Of a stretch of DNA of 64,000 nucleotides, positions 10,990 to 21,889 are shown in pieces; position 1 is the stretch's first letter, and every line of letters starts with the position of its first letter. The notes under the pieces are model-generated. The model did not search any database and was not told the DNA's origin. It saw only the letters and a program-made list of their open reading frames with translations. The position numbers were made by a program, and so were the translations under genes. The stretch comes from Megaustenia siamemsis (taxonomy: Eukaryota > Mollusca > Gastropoda > Stylommatophora > Ariophantidae): the NCBI GenBank assembly GCA_032433765.1, contig JAVIAB010000092.1:101110064-101174063 (forward strand), in the 5' to 3' direction.

Positions 10990-11610
10990 TAGTTCCCTGT
11001 AAGGAGACATCTTAATGTATGATGGCTAGTGATTCTATTTCCGCAACAGTGTAACGTGTCTCTTTTTCTTCTTTTTAATTATTCATTCATACTCGTACCA
11101 CGCTTCCTTTCACATTCCCGCAACTTCAGGATTATCTAAGAACTGCTCTGAACAAACCAGTGCATAGATTCATTGTGTGAACTAGACAGAAGCGACATCA
11201 CTCGTGTCTTTTTCCTGACAGTAACGTAACCTTAAGATGCTGTCTGACGACGCCTCAATATAATACCGCACGTCTGCTTCTTCTACATTATTCTGAGCCT
11301 ATAAGCTTCTTTGTCACAAACACCACCCACTTGTGAAATATATTCGTTTTTCATTCGTCTCGCAGAATTACTGGCGTGTCTCCAAATGACAGCTTCTCTG
11401 CAGTTTGTGGCTTGCATATTTATTCTGCTATGTCTTCCAATTACTGCATTCGCTTTTCTATGAATAAAGTCTATTATTATTTCTAGAATAATCCCTCCCC
11501 TTTAACATTATACATACTGGCCATTTCATTTCTATAATGGGAATTTAGAGTTCGTGTATTTCCTTATTCTTATAGTTTTTTAACCCCAAACTTTCACATT
11601 TCAAATTGAA
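10990..11610. other. Intron sequence, nothing recognised
   Basis: No supported feature. Confidence 0.4.
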
Positions 11611-11611
11611 T

Positions 11612-11790
11612 ATAGGTAAAGGTAAAGTACGTGATTTTAATCAATCAGCGTCTTAGCACGCGAGTTTTCACCCATTTGTGCTCGACCGCCTATCGAGAAG
11701 TGTTAAGATTTCAGAATATAGGTCTCTGCAGTAGTGGGACCTGTTGGTATAGGGAACATGACATTGCACACTTCTTTTGGTGGACTAATG
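11612..11790 (-). mobile_element. Diverged SINE, family 2
   Basis: Starts GGTAAAGGTAAAGTACGTGA and continues with CTCGACCGCCTATCGAGAAG, matching the left end of the well-preserved family 2 SINE at 17687-18002. The tRNA-like head is degraded or lost. Confidence 0.65.
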
Positions 11791-12179
11791 CCGATACTTC
11801 CAACAGAAATGAAGGCATATAGAAATCTGTTTCAGTCCGTTATATCGACGAGGTGTAAGAATCTATGACTTAGAGATACAATAGATCCTGTATAATACAT
11901 CGTAGCCGTTGTCATCGTCATTATTTCACCATCAACACTATTTTCATCGCTTTCACCCTAATTATTACCTTCAGCGACCTTCCACCGTCTAGTGTTGATC
12001 TGCGTTTTACGTCACACTGAGTGCTGTTCAATGACCGTTGATGGAGTTGTTTGCCGCAAGTTATTTACAATTTCCAACGCATTAATGTGGTGGGCTCCGT
12101 CAAGTTATCCTAAGTTTTATGTCTATGGGGAATTTGCACCATGTTTCGTTCCTTGTAGACTGCATTCACTAGAGTAATC

Positions 12180-12510
12180 ATGAACCCATGGGCGCAGCCA
12201 TTTTGTGCGTGCTACGTCATCATAATGGCTCATCGTGTGTCCCAAGACCGACCATGCGCTAATCTTGCGATCTGTTGTTTGATGTGCAACGGGGATAATC
12301 TGACGGCGAACTGTATTTTGTATGTTCGGAGTTGGAGTCAAACACGATGTCCTAACACCACCAAGCGCTATACATTTAAATACTATGACGATCATCATTT
12401 TCAGGAGGACGTGAACTTGCGGGCAATATGGTGGATAGGCGGCAGGAACCATTGAAGGCTATGTATGAAAAGTGTTCCTTGTTGCAGTTTCCTCATATTC
12501 CAAGTCCGGC
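12180..12510 (-). repeat. Dispersed repeat, inverted relative to 25815-26080
   Basis: The reverse complement matches 25815-26080 through ordered blocks: GGAAACTGCAACAAGGAACA, CATAGCCTTCA, CCGCCTATCC, AAAATGATGATC, GTTGCACATCAAACARCAGA and ATGACGTAG. The two copies are about 13 kb apart and inverted. A chance open frame at 12123-12452 covers it but shows no recognisable domain. Confidence 0.7.
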
Positions 12511-12514
12511 TTGT

Positions 12515-12855
12515 TGCAAGAGCTACTGATTTAAGTGCTATGTGCACACCGTGAGCTGTGTGTTTCATCCGTTTTGATCATGTTCCGATATTCCAATTGT
12601 TTACGATGAATGCTGATATCGTATGACAGGGAAGAGTTGGCCGTGCTCGCTTTCTGTGCGGTTTCGCCTTATGTCTTTTGGCGTGTGCTGAGACTGCTAT
12701 GATGGGGACTACAGCTACATTTCTTTGTTTGGGAGATGAGTTAGTAATTCGGATGATTCCACTGGCATGGGCGGTTGAGCAATTATGGATTTTAACTCGT
12801 TTGCAGTGATACTAGGGCCTTCCATAACCAAATAACCAACCAACCAAATATTAAC
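12515..12855. other. Intron sequence, nothing recognised
   Basis: No supported feature. Confidence 0.4.
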
Positions 12856-12859
12856 TTCA

Positions 12860-13175
12860 ACTATATACTATCATCATCACTACCTTTATCACCATTATTA
12901 TCGTCGTCATCGTCACCATCAACAACACTTTCATCGTCATATTCACCATCATAACCACAGTAATCATCACCTTCACCAGCATCACCATACCTTCCCAATC
13001 ACCACATTCACCACCGCCATCACCTTCAACATAGTCTTCATCATCCGCATCACCACCTTAACCACCATGATCACCTTCACCATTATCATCACCGCTTTTA
13101 TCACCATCGTTACCATCGTCACAATATCTATCATCATCACCACCTTCATCATCACCATTATCACCACGTTATTTA
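12860..13175. repeat. Impure (ATC/ACC)n trinucleotide array
   Basis: Interrupted ATC, ACC and TTC triplets run for about 315 bp. The frame at 12982-13233 on the minus strand (Met/Val-rich) is a by-product. Confidence 0.92.
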
Positions 13176-13429
13176 GCGTCTTTATATAAACATTTCTTCT
13201 TTTGTCTCTTCTAGTTGATTTTACCTCTAGCATCTTTTCTCACATAACCAGAATATCGAAGTCATTGTCACACTTGACTTACATCATGTAGTTCCGGTTT
13301 AATATCCGAAAGGAAGAATTTTTTTTTTCCAACCAACATAACTTCAGGTACACTTTTTATTTGAAAATGTGTGCCAGATATATTTTCTGCGAAAGTAGGT
13401 CGACCTGGTTTTGTACCGACCATAACACA

Positions 13430-13690
13430 TAAATGTAAGTAAGAAAGAATCCCGTCACGGTTGGAGTTTAGCGTGAAAGTAATATTGGGTGTGAGTTTTC
13501 ATAATTTTCTACAATCAACTCATTATTTTGTAGTGTGGCCAGTTCTTTGCCAGTACCGTCTTTATTTCCAAGAATAACTTAAAAAGCAAAATCAATTAAA
13601 AGCTGTTTGAGCCGGATCAAAACCGACCTTCTCTTGTCCCGAGCAGACCAATTCATTAACCAGTGCTCTACCACGGAATCTTCAACGATG
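13430..13690 (-). mobile_element. Diverged SINE, family 1
   Basis: Shows family 1 order in reverse complement: CCCGTCACG at the left, GTGTGGCCAGT, GCCAGTACCGTCTTTATTTC, then GAGCCGGATCAAAACCGACC with a B-box-like core. The tRNA-like head lies near ACCAGTGCTCTACCACGG. Confidence 0.65.
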
Positions 13691-13694
13691 TTGA

Positions 13695-14090
13695 TGAAAT
13701 GGACCGAAGGACGTCGGCTCACTGGCGGCTGGATCAATACATATTGTTTGTAAACTAATACAGACATTATCAACCTGGTCCCGTCACAAGACAGAACAGG
13801 CATCTTTTACATGAACTTTATCTCTTACTAAATATTGAAATCTATTGCACCTTAGATGTGAATCATCTTTTTTAAAATAATAATACATGAATGACAAGAA
13901 TGTACTATTTATAATTTGTCCTTGTGTTTCATTCAAGATGTTTGGATGAATCAATGTTGGCGACAGTGTGGTGTGTCATTGTGTTTCATTATTATGTGCT
14001 TATCAAGTTAAAGCTCTTTATCGAGTCTTCTAGTCTGTGTGAACATAATTCCCTTGCGCTTGAATTCTATAACTGAATTAATAAAGCATC
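13695..14090. other. Intron sequence, nothing recognised
   Basis: No supported feature. Confidence 0.4.
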
Positions 14091-14094
14091 AGTT

Positions 14095-15442
14095 GCATGG
14101 TTCTCCCTTAACAATCATATCGTTAACACAGAAACACCGGTGGTACGAATGGGAGCTGATGAGGTGACCAGGGACAGGTTGATGACGTACCTTGGAGTTA
14201 AGTTTGAACGCAGTCTGTGTTTTCAGGACCACGTCGACCATGTGATAACAAAATTCCACAAAGGATTAGCCACCTTGAAGGTCGTGACAGCTGCCAACAC
14301 CGAGCAGAGGCTACTTACCCTTCTGTTCCAGGGACTAGTTCTCGCACCAATCGAGTACGCTCTGGCAATTCTTACTGTCAGTACGACGCAAATTGACAGG
14401 CTGGACAAAATACAGAATGAAGCTATGCACATTATCTTGGGATGTACGAGGGACACTCCCTGTGTAAGCAATGAAGTATCTTCTTGACTTTCCAATCATG
14501 GATGACAGGATCAAGTTCTGGAGGGTACGAGCATACCTGAAGATTAGTGCAGATAAGGTGCACCTATTGCACCACGAGCTCAACACAGGGAAAGGTGGCA
14601 GGCTAAAAAGAGGTAAATCATGGGTGGGACGAGCAGAAGATATCATTAAACAGGAGTGTGGGCTGGGCTTACCAATATAAATGATGGCAAGGAGCGGACA
14701 CCGGTGTCTACGTCATTCAGGGAGACATTCTCGTGTATTGTCACACTCAACAGGAAATGTAGGGAACAGGACTCAGTCGTGGTCAATGCGGAGGTCAACG
14801 GTCTCATCTGGGATAACACCGAAGAGAATGATGCAGTCAACTATACAGATGGATCTGTAATACGACACAAAAGGAGTGTACGGGCATTTACAGCACGATC
14901 GATAGTATGACCACGAGTAGTATTACGATTGAGGTGATGACAGAGACCAGGGCTTTCATCTGGTTAGAATCACAAGATTTACAACTACGTCTGTATACTG
15001 AGTGATTTGATGAGCATGATAAAAAAAAAGTGGAGGCGGGCTTTTTACGCATGCTATGAGTAGAGTCATTGCAGCAGTCAAAATTACGTACGGTCACCTT
15101 TGTCTACGTCCCTAGACATGCGGGAGTACGAGGAAATGAAAGAGCGGACAGGTTGGCTAGCTGTCCTGTCATTGAAGACGATCAACCAATGGATCGGGAG
15201 AATATGATCAATGCCCGCCGAGATGTGGGAAAGGCATAGGACTTCGACAACAATGAGTCCACGTCACTGCTTCGGATGAAAGAGATGTGAGTTAAGATGG
15301 GCACAGCCAGAAACGAGAAATTTAGTGGGCGTGTAAGAAGACTTATCAACCAACACAGTACTGGAGCCGTCAATCGCCGGACACTGCAGGGCATGCTGAG
15401 GAGGGACACCTATGGACATATTCGGAGTGCAATAATGATAAC
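14095..15442 (+). mobile_element. I/Nimb-like LINE, 3' part with RNase H, broken
   Basis: The end of a reverse transcriptase and the following domains are seen in shifting frames. First comes YLGVKFERSLCFQDHVDHV and an IEYA...LDKIQNEAMHIILG thumb-like segment, then RIKFWRVRAYLKI. An RNase H domain follows, with YTDGS near 14840 (catalytic Asp) and VPRHAGVRGNERADRLA near 15110. The C-terminal end reads through RRLINQHSTGAVNRRTLQ. Stops separate several of these. The 3' end runs into a CTCARTAA microsatellite at 15443. The same 3' end recurs at 34890-35065 and, diverged, at 54165-54290. A LINE RNase H plus this motif wording suggests the I/Nimb group (inference). Confidence 0.85.
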
Positions 15443-15512
15443 CCGCAAATAACTCAATAACTCAGTAACTCAATAACTCAGTAACTCAGCAACTCAATAA
15501 CTCAGTATGACT
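15443..15512. repeat. (AACTCART)n microsatellite at LINE 3' end
   Basis: Eight or nine 8-bp units, mostly AACTCAAT alternating with AACTCAGT, lie directly after the LINE. Confidence 0.93.
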
Positions 15513-15514
15513 TG

Positions 15515-16125
15515 TTTTAACTCGATGAATGTTTAGTTGGTCAAGTAAAAGTCATCGTTCATCAACATCATCGTCCTTATCAGCAATATTATCCTCGTCA
15601 TCATTATCATCAAGTACCGTACCTGCTAGCACCGGTGATCATGTCTCTCATAAACTTTCTATCTGTAAACTCTTTATAAGTTCTGTTCTTCATTTCCTAC
15701 CAAACCCCACTCTTTAACTATCTTGTATCTTTTCTATTTCCCTATATCTTCTCCAACCTCACTTTTTTTCCAGTTGTCACAATATACCCCAGCTCTTGAT
15801 TTCTCCTTTAAGTTGTCAAAAAGCTGTGATCGTTTCTTTCTGATGTAAAATGATCATAATTTTGTCTAGCATGTGCTAGTTTTCATGTTCGATCTTTAAC
15901 TAGCCGAATGCTATGTAATTGTGTGTTTCCTTCATGCTGGTCAATATACCTTATCACACCACCCTCAATCTTGAGTTGTCACTGCTTAGAATACACTCTG
16001 ACGAGTACATTATCTCGTTCTTTGTCTGACCACATTGACTATGATATTCTCTTATTAAAAATAGAATTTGTCAACGTCTTTCACTACTTGTATCTCACTT
16101 TGCTTTGTGTGCAAGAATATCAGAT
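15515..16125. other. Intron sequence, nothing firm
   Basis: A short TCATC-rich patch lies at 15548-15615. No gene recognised. Confidence 0.4.
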
Positions 16126-16127
16126 TT

Positions 16128-17050
16128 CTCTGAACTCAATCTACACCCTGACATACACCCTTATTACTTCTTACTCTGTCTACGCTCTAACATACATCCT
16201 TATTACTTCTTACTCTGTCTATACTCTAACATACATCCTTATTACTTCTTACTCTGTCTACACTCTAACATACACCCTTATTACTTCTTACTCTGTCTAC
16301 ACTCTAACATACATCCTTATTACTTCTTACTCTGTCTACACTCTAACACATATCCTTATTTCTTATTACTCTGTCTACACTCTAACACACATCCTTATTA
16401 CTTCTTACTCTGTCTACACTCTAACACATATCCTTATTTCTTATTACTCTGTCTACACTCTAACACACATCCTTATTACTTCTTACTCTGTCTACACTCT
16501 AACACACATCCTTATTACTTCTTACTCTGTCTATACTCTAACACACATCCTTATTACTTCTTACTCTGTCTATACACTGACACACACTCTTATTTCTTCT
16601 TACACTGTTTACACTCTAACACACATCCTTATTTCTTCTTACTCTGTCTATACACTGACACACACTCTTATTTCTTATTATTATTCTGTCTATACACTGA
16701 CACACACTCTTATTTCTTCTTATTATTCTGTCTATACACTGACACACAAACCCTTACTTTTTATTATTCTGCTTATACACCAAAATACCCTTATTTCTTT
16801 TGATTATTCTGTCTATACACTGATACACACACTTATTTCTCCATATTATTCTTTCATTTGAAGCACCCTCATTTCTTCTTACTCTTTCTGTACACTGACA
16901 CACACTCTTATTTGTTCTTACTATGTCTATACACTAACAGACACCCTTATTCCTTCTTACAACCCACACATTAAAACACATTATAGTGTCTTCTTACTCT
17001 GTCTACACACTGACATATACCTTTATTTATTATTATTCTCTCTATACCGT
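16128..17050. repeat. 39-bp minisatellite, about 23 units
   Basis: Units contain CTTATTACTTCTTACTCTGT and CTACACTCTAACACACATC. The right-hand part diverges (TATACACTGACACACACTC) and adds TAT triplets. Remnants continue after the SINE at 17056-17313. Because 39 is a multiple of 3, long repetitive open frames (15908-16861 and 16105-16803) arise by chance. Confidence 0.95.
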
Positions 17051-17327
17051 GGTATTAAAAAAAAGTAAAGTACTCCCGTCACGCCAAGTGACGTATAGGG
17101 AATATGGTGTTAGTGACCATACATTTTACAGACCTTCGGCACATGATTTTTGGGGTAATGTGGTCGGTATTACGCCCGTGCCGCTTTACTTTCCCAGAAA
17201 AAAATCCGGTATCCATTAAAGGCTGGGTGAACCGGAAGCCGTCGGTTGGGATCGAACCCAACCCTCTTGTCCTTTGTAGTCCAGTTCACTAACCACTGAG
17301 CTATCGTGGTTCCCTATACCCTGGCAT
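17042..17327 (-). mobile_element. tRNA-derived SINE, family 1, inside a minisatellite
   Basis: Full-length copy at 17056-17313 in minus orientation, with A box and B box (GGTTCGATCCC on the minus strand) preserved. The flanks CTATACCGTGGTAT (17042-17055) and CTATACCCTGGCAT (17314-17327) match at 12 of 14 bases, a likely decayed target duplication. Similarity between array units could contribute. Confidence 0.85.
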
Positions 17328-17498
17328 ATACATCCTTATTTCTTGTAACTGCTTACACTCTGACCATATAGAACGTATCCTTGGTGTCTACTTCATTTAT
17401 CAATGCTTCATCGTCAAGTGACGTGACTATATTTATTTCTTATTGCAACTTCCTCAGTTCATATTTAACCACCATTTAACGTTACCAGGATGCCTGAC

Positions 17499-17648
17499 CT
17501 TGATGTAGAAAGTAACATCCACATATGGCTCTGGACAGCACGTGTACTGTTTAACCCGCCTGATGACCTTCGTGCCCAGCAGCTCCCATTCTCCATTGTC
17601 CACGTAGTTAGACAGGTCAACGTTATCAGACCTGTTGGTGACGTCTAC
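17499..17648 (-). CDS. nAChR alpha-like exon: loop C with vicinal cysteines
   Basis: This exon is exactly 50 codons (150 bp), phase 0 at both ends. It encodes the end of the ligand-binding domain, with [13 protein letters not shown], then loop C as YTCCPEPY, then VDVTFYIK leading to TM1. The adjacent cysteines define alpha-type subunits and the flanking tyrosines line the agonist pocket in characterised family members. An N-glycosylation sequon (NRS) occurs near the start. The acceptor is TTTATTTTTAG on the minus strand and the donor is AAG/GTCAGG. It joins in frame to the preceding exon's GFQ and to IRRR of the next exon. A tRNA-derived SINE lies only 38 bp upstream of the exon. No frame damage is seen. 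Confidence 0.95.
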
Positions 17649-17671
17649 CTAAAAATAAACAACAACAGCGT

Positions 17672-18017
17672 GTGAAGCTACATAAAGGTAAAGGTAAAAT
17701 AGGAGACTTGAATCGGCGACTCAGCAATCATATATCTGCTCGACGCCTATCCAGAAGTGTTCGGAGACTTCTGGATAGTGTCGCTTCAAGCATCGAAATT
17801 CACGATGCGAGGCGGCATTCCTCACCTTCCCAGAGTACGACCCTAGTACCTATTTCTGCAAGCGGCTGGTTCGACCGCGGGGGTATTTTTTTTTCCAACC
17901 ACGAGTACAACTTACACTGCTTCTGGCGGGAATCGAACACGGGTTGTCCGAACGTCGGTAGTCCAGTCGGGTGGTTTTCCCAACTAGGCTACCTAGGTCC
18001 CCGTGAAGCTATATAAA
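17672..18017 (-). mobile_element. tRNA-derived SINE, family 2, with target duplication
   Basis: The element is 17687-18002. On the minus strand the head has A-box-like TAGCCTAGTTGG and B box GTTCGATTCC, then a body ending in TTTACCTTTACC. It is flanked by 15-bp direct repeats GTGAAGCTACATAAA (17672-17686) and GTGAAGCTATATAAA (18003-18017), one mismatch. It sits 38 bp upstream of the loop-C exon of the receptor gene. Confidence 0.88.
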
Positions 18018-18019
18018 TC

Positions 18020-18515
18020 AAGGTAGCATTCATAAATAGTATATAACAATTAATTAATAAAGGAATATAAACTGATCGATATAGCATCGATGTTTTCACA
18101 AATTGATAATAATGGTTTATATTTTGTCATCATTACTTTAATAAACTACTAATTCTGGTTTAGCTACAGACTCTCCCACCATTGTTAGAGGAGAAAATAA
18201 TCGAACAACTGTTACCTGCCACGAATGCCGTAAGAAGCAAATTAGAAGATTGGGGGTCAAGGTCTTTATCGGTGCTGCGGAGTTTTTTGCATTTGATTTG
18301 AATTCATATTCAGTGCCATCGTTAGTGTGTGTCTGGAGTGCTTCATACTAGGGAAAGGAGGTGTTCAGAACACTATGAGTTGTTCGTTATGCAATGAAGG
18401 TGAGCTGTCCACTATGCTAGACTAATTCTCATAGTCCCTTCTTATTCTCACTGTCCGTTTAAAACAAAACAGTATTCACAACTCCTTTAATAAACTAATT
18501 ATCATCCTTGCTATT
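18020..18515. other. Intron sequence, nothing recognised
   Basis: No supported feature. Confidence 0.4.
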
Positions 18516-18519
18516 TTTC

Positions 18520-20636
18520 ATAAGCGTGACCTTACAGTCTTTTACTTTCATCAAGCGTGACCTTACCGTCTTTCACTTTCATCAAGCGTGACCTTACCGT
18601 CTTTCACTTTCATCAAGCGTGACCTTACCGTCTTTCATTGTCACAAGCGTGACCTTACCGTCTTTCACTTTCATCAAGCGTGACCTTACCGTCTTTCACT
18701 TTCATCAAGCGTGACCTTACCGTCTTTCACTGTCACAAGCGTGACCTTACCGTCTTTCACTTTCACAAGCGTGACATTACCGTCTTTCACTTTCACCAAG
18801 CGTGACCTTACCGTCTTTCACATTCACCAAGCGAGACCTTCCCGTCTTTCACTTTCATCAAGCGTGACCTTACCGTCTTTCACTTTCATCAAGAGTGACC
18901 TTACCGTCTTTCACTTTCATCAAGAGTGACCTTACCGTCTTTCACTTTCATCAAGAGTGACCTTACCGTCTTTTACTTTCATCAAGCGTGACCTTACCGT
19001 CTTTCATTGTCACAAGCGTGACCTTACCGTCTTTCACTTTCATCAAGAGTGACCTTACCGTCTTTCACTTTCATCAAGCGTGACCTTACCGTCTTTCACT
19101 GTCACAAGCGTGACCTTACCGTCTTTCACTGTTAAAAGCGTGACCTTACCGTTTTCATTGTCACAAGCGTGACCTTACCGTATTTCACTGTCACAAGCGT
19201 GACCTTACCGTCTTTCACTGTCACAAGCGTGACCTTACCGTCTTTCATTGTCACAAGCGTGACCTTACCGTCTTTCATTATCATAAGCGTGACCTTACCG
19301 TCTTTCATTGTCACAAACGTGACCTTACCGTCTTTCATGTCACAAGCGTGACCTTACCGTATTTCACAGTCACAAGCATGACCTTACCGTCTTTCACTTT
19401 CACAAGCGTGACCTTACCGTCTTTCACTGTAACAAGCGTGACCTGACTGTCTTTCATTGTCACAAGCGTGACCTTACCGTCTTTCATTGTCACAAGCGTT
19501 ACCTAACTGTCTTTCATTGTCACAAGCGTGACCTTACAGTCTTTCACTTTCACAAGCGTGACCTTACCGTCTTCATTGTCACAAGCGTGACCTTACCGTC
19601 TTTCATTGTCACAAGCGTGACCTTACCGTCTTTCATTGTCACAAGCGTGACCTTACCGTCTTTAATTGTCACAAGCGTGACCTTACCGTCTTTCATTGTC
19701 ACAAGCGTGACCTTACCGTCTTTCATGGTCACAAGCGTGACCTTACCGTATTTCACAGTCACAAGCATGACCGTACCGTCTTTCACTTTCACAAGCGTGA
19801 CCTTACCGTCTTTCACTTTCACAAGCGTGACCTTACCGTCTTTCACTTTCACACGCGTGACCTCACTGTCTTTCATTGTCACAAGCGTGACCTCACTGTC
19901 TTTCACTGTCACAAGTGTGACCTTACCTTCTTTCATTGTCACAAGCGTGACCTTACCGTCTTTCATTGTCACAAGCGTTACCTCACTGTCTTTCACTGTC
20001 ACAAGTGTGACCTTACTTTCTTTCATTGTCACAAGCGTTACCTCACTGTCTTTCACTGTCACAAGTGTGACCTTACCTTCTTTCACTGTCACAAGTGTGA
20101 CCTTACCTTCTTTCATTGTCACAAGCGTGACCTTACCGTCTTTCATTGTCATAAGCGCTACCTCACTGTCTTTCACTGTCACAAGTGTGACCTTACCTTC
20201 TTTCATTGTCACAAGAGTGACCTTACAGACTTTCATTGTCACAAGCGTTACCTCACTGTCTTTCACTGTCACAAGTGTGACCTTACCTTCTTTCATTGTC
20301 ACAAGCGTGACCTAACCGTCTTTCATTGTCACAAGCGTTACCTCACTGTCTTTCACTTTCACAAGCGTGACCTTACCGTCTTTCATTGTCACAAGCGTTA
20401 CCTCACTGTCTTTCACTGTCACTAGCGTTACCTCACTGTCTTTCACTGTCACAAGCGTTACCTCACTGTCTTTCACTGTCACAAGCGTTACCTCACTGTC
20501 TTTCACTGTCACAAGCGTTACCTCACTGTCTTTCACTTTCACAAGCGTGACCTTACCGTTTTTCATTGTCACAAGCGTTACCTCACTGTCTTTCACTGTC
20601 ACAAGCGTTACCTCACTGTCTTTCACTGTCATCACC
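18520..20636. repeat. 30/31-bp minisatellite, about 70 units
   Basis: Units share CGTGACCTTACCGTCTTTCA and differ in the last third. To about 19100 many are 31 bp with CTTTCATCAAG. From 19100 to 19860 they are mostly 30 bp with TTGTCACAAG. After 19860 a CGTTACCTCACTGTCTTTCA variant alternates and then dominates. The open frames on both strands (for example 19550-20302 and 19587-20315) are decapeptide by-products. Confidence 0.97.
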
Positions 20637-20639
20637 ATG

Positions 20640-21200
20640 ATCAAAACATTCTTGTTCATTAACTTATTAATTCTAGAACCCATTTCTTTTTACGTTCCAA
20701 TAACAGAAACACACACAATAAAATACTACTAAATATTACTCGAAAGAGTTAAGAAGAAAACTCCCAGAACAAAATAAAATGCGCAACGTTAACAAACGTG
20801 TAATAAAAAATGGGTATTATTAGTATATTCCGACCTCATACACAATGACGTCACTTAGTGAGCTTAAACTCTCTGAATGCTAATACGAGGAAGACATCGG
20901 GGGGGGGGGGGGCGCCCGAAGCGCATGTTCTCCCATTCCCGCCCACTTTCTTCGCAGTCCTCATATTCTTGTAGAATGTCAAGGCTATAAGAGGTCGAAA
21001 CATTTGCTCAATGGGGAACACTTCTGATGATCAGATTGCCCTCTTTCAGCACTGTTTATTATAACACAAATTACACAGACACGAGTATTTTTACAGCACT
21101 GAAAAAAACAAAAAACTTCCACAAATAAAAAGGAAACATACAGATTAATATGCAGCCCAAACCACGATACGTTCCACTATACGACAGCTTGAGTTATACA
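20640..21200. other. Intron sequence with poly-G run
   Basis: No gene recognised. A 14-base G run lies at 20899-20912. Confidence 0.45.
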
Positions 21201-21214
21201 TATTTTCTTTTCAG

Positions 21215-21880
21215 TATTTGCATAGAAAAAGGCTTTCCACAGCATACATCGAGACTCATTGTGGAATATCATGAGACAATATGGAATACCAGAACAAATT
21301 ATTAACATCATCAACGACATGATGGCTTTTCTTGTGACTTTCGCACGGTGGCGGGACTGTGTGAATGGATCCAGACTGATGCTGGGGTGAAAAAACGATG
21401 TGCATTTTTGTTATGTGGAATTGCTATTGACTTCATAATGCTGAAATGCTGTACAGATATCAAAGGCATTGAATGAGTCCCTGGAGCTTGTTTAGGAGAC
21501 ATTGATTTTGCAGATGACATAGTTGTTACCAGTAGCAAAGTTAAAACAATACATGAAAAACAAATGCTCTGATCTCAATGGCTACCATAAAAAAAGATTT
21601 GAGACCAGCCAAAAAAAAGACGAGAGTAATGAAAAATAAAATTCGTTCGGTGGAAACAAATATATTCCTGGAGGGAGAGACAGAAGTAGATCACTTCGCA
21701 CATTTCGGAAGTTGCATAGATCAAGGAAACACAAAAGAGAGAAAGTAGAATCAGAAAAAAGCAAAAGAAGTAACGGCTTTCTGCAACCTTGATAAAATAT
21801 GGAAATCAAAATTACTAAGCGCAAAAACAAAGCCCAGAAATTTCAAATCAAATGTATTATGCACTTTTAGCACGCACACA
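21215..21880 (+). mobile_element. LINE reverse transcriptase fragment, FADD type
   Basis: Frames show KKAFHSIHRDSLWNIMRQYG, IPEQIINIIND, a degraded VKQGC-like region, GDIDFADDIVV (catalytic FADD box) and VDHFAHFGSCIDQGNT. This order is that of a common invertebrate LINE reverse transcriptase. Several frameshifts and stops are present and the element ends where an I/Nimb-like LINE begins. Confidence 0.8.
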
Positions 21881-21889
21881 AGAGCTGGG

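Noticed and set aside
12123..12455. Overlapping 90-109 codon frames on both strands
   Set aside because: They coincide with a dispersed repeat whose second copy at 25.8 kb does not keep either frame.
15908..16861. 317-codon repetitive frame
   Set aside because: Product of the 39-bp minisatellite.
19550..20315. Repetitive 240-250 codon frames on both strands
   Set aside because: The 30-bp unit is a multiple of three, so any stop-free phase stays open. Both strands are open, as expected for an array and not a protein.
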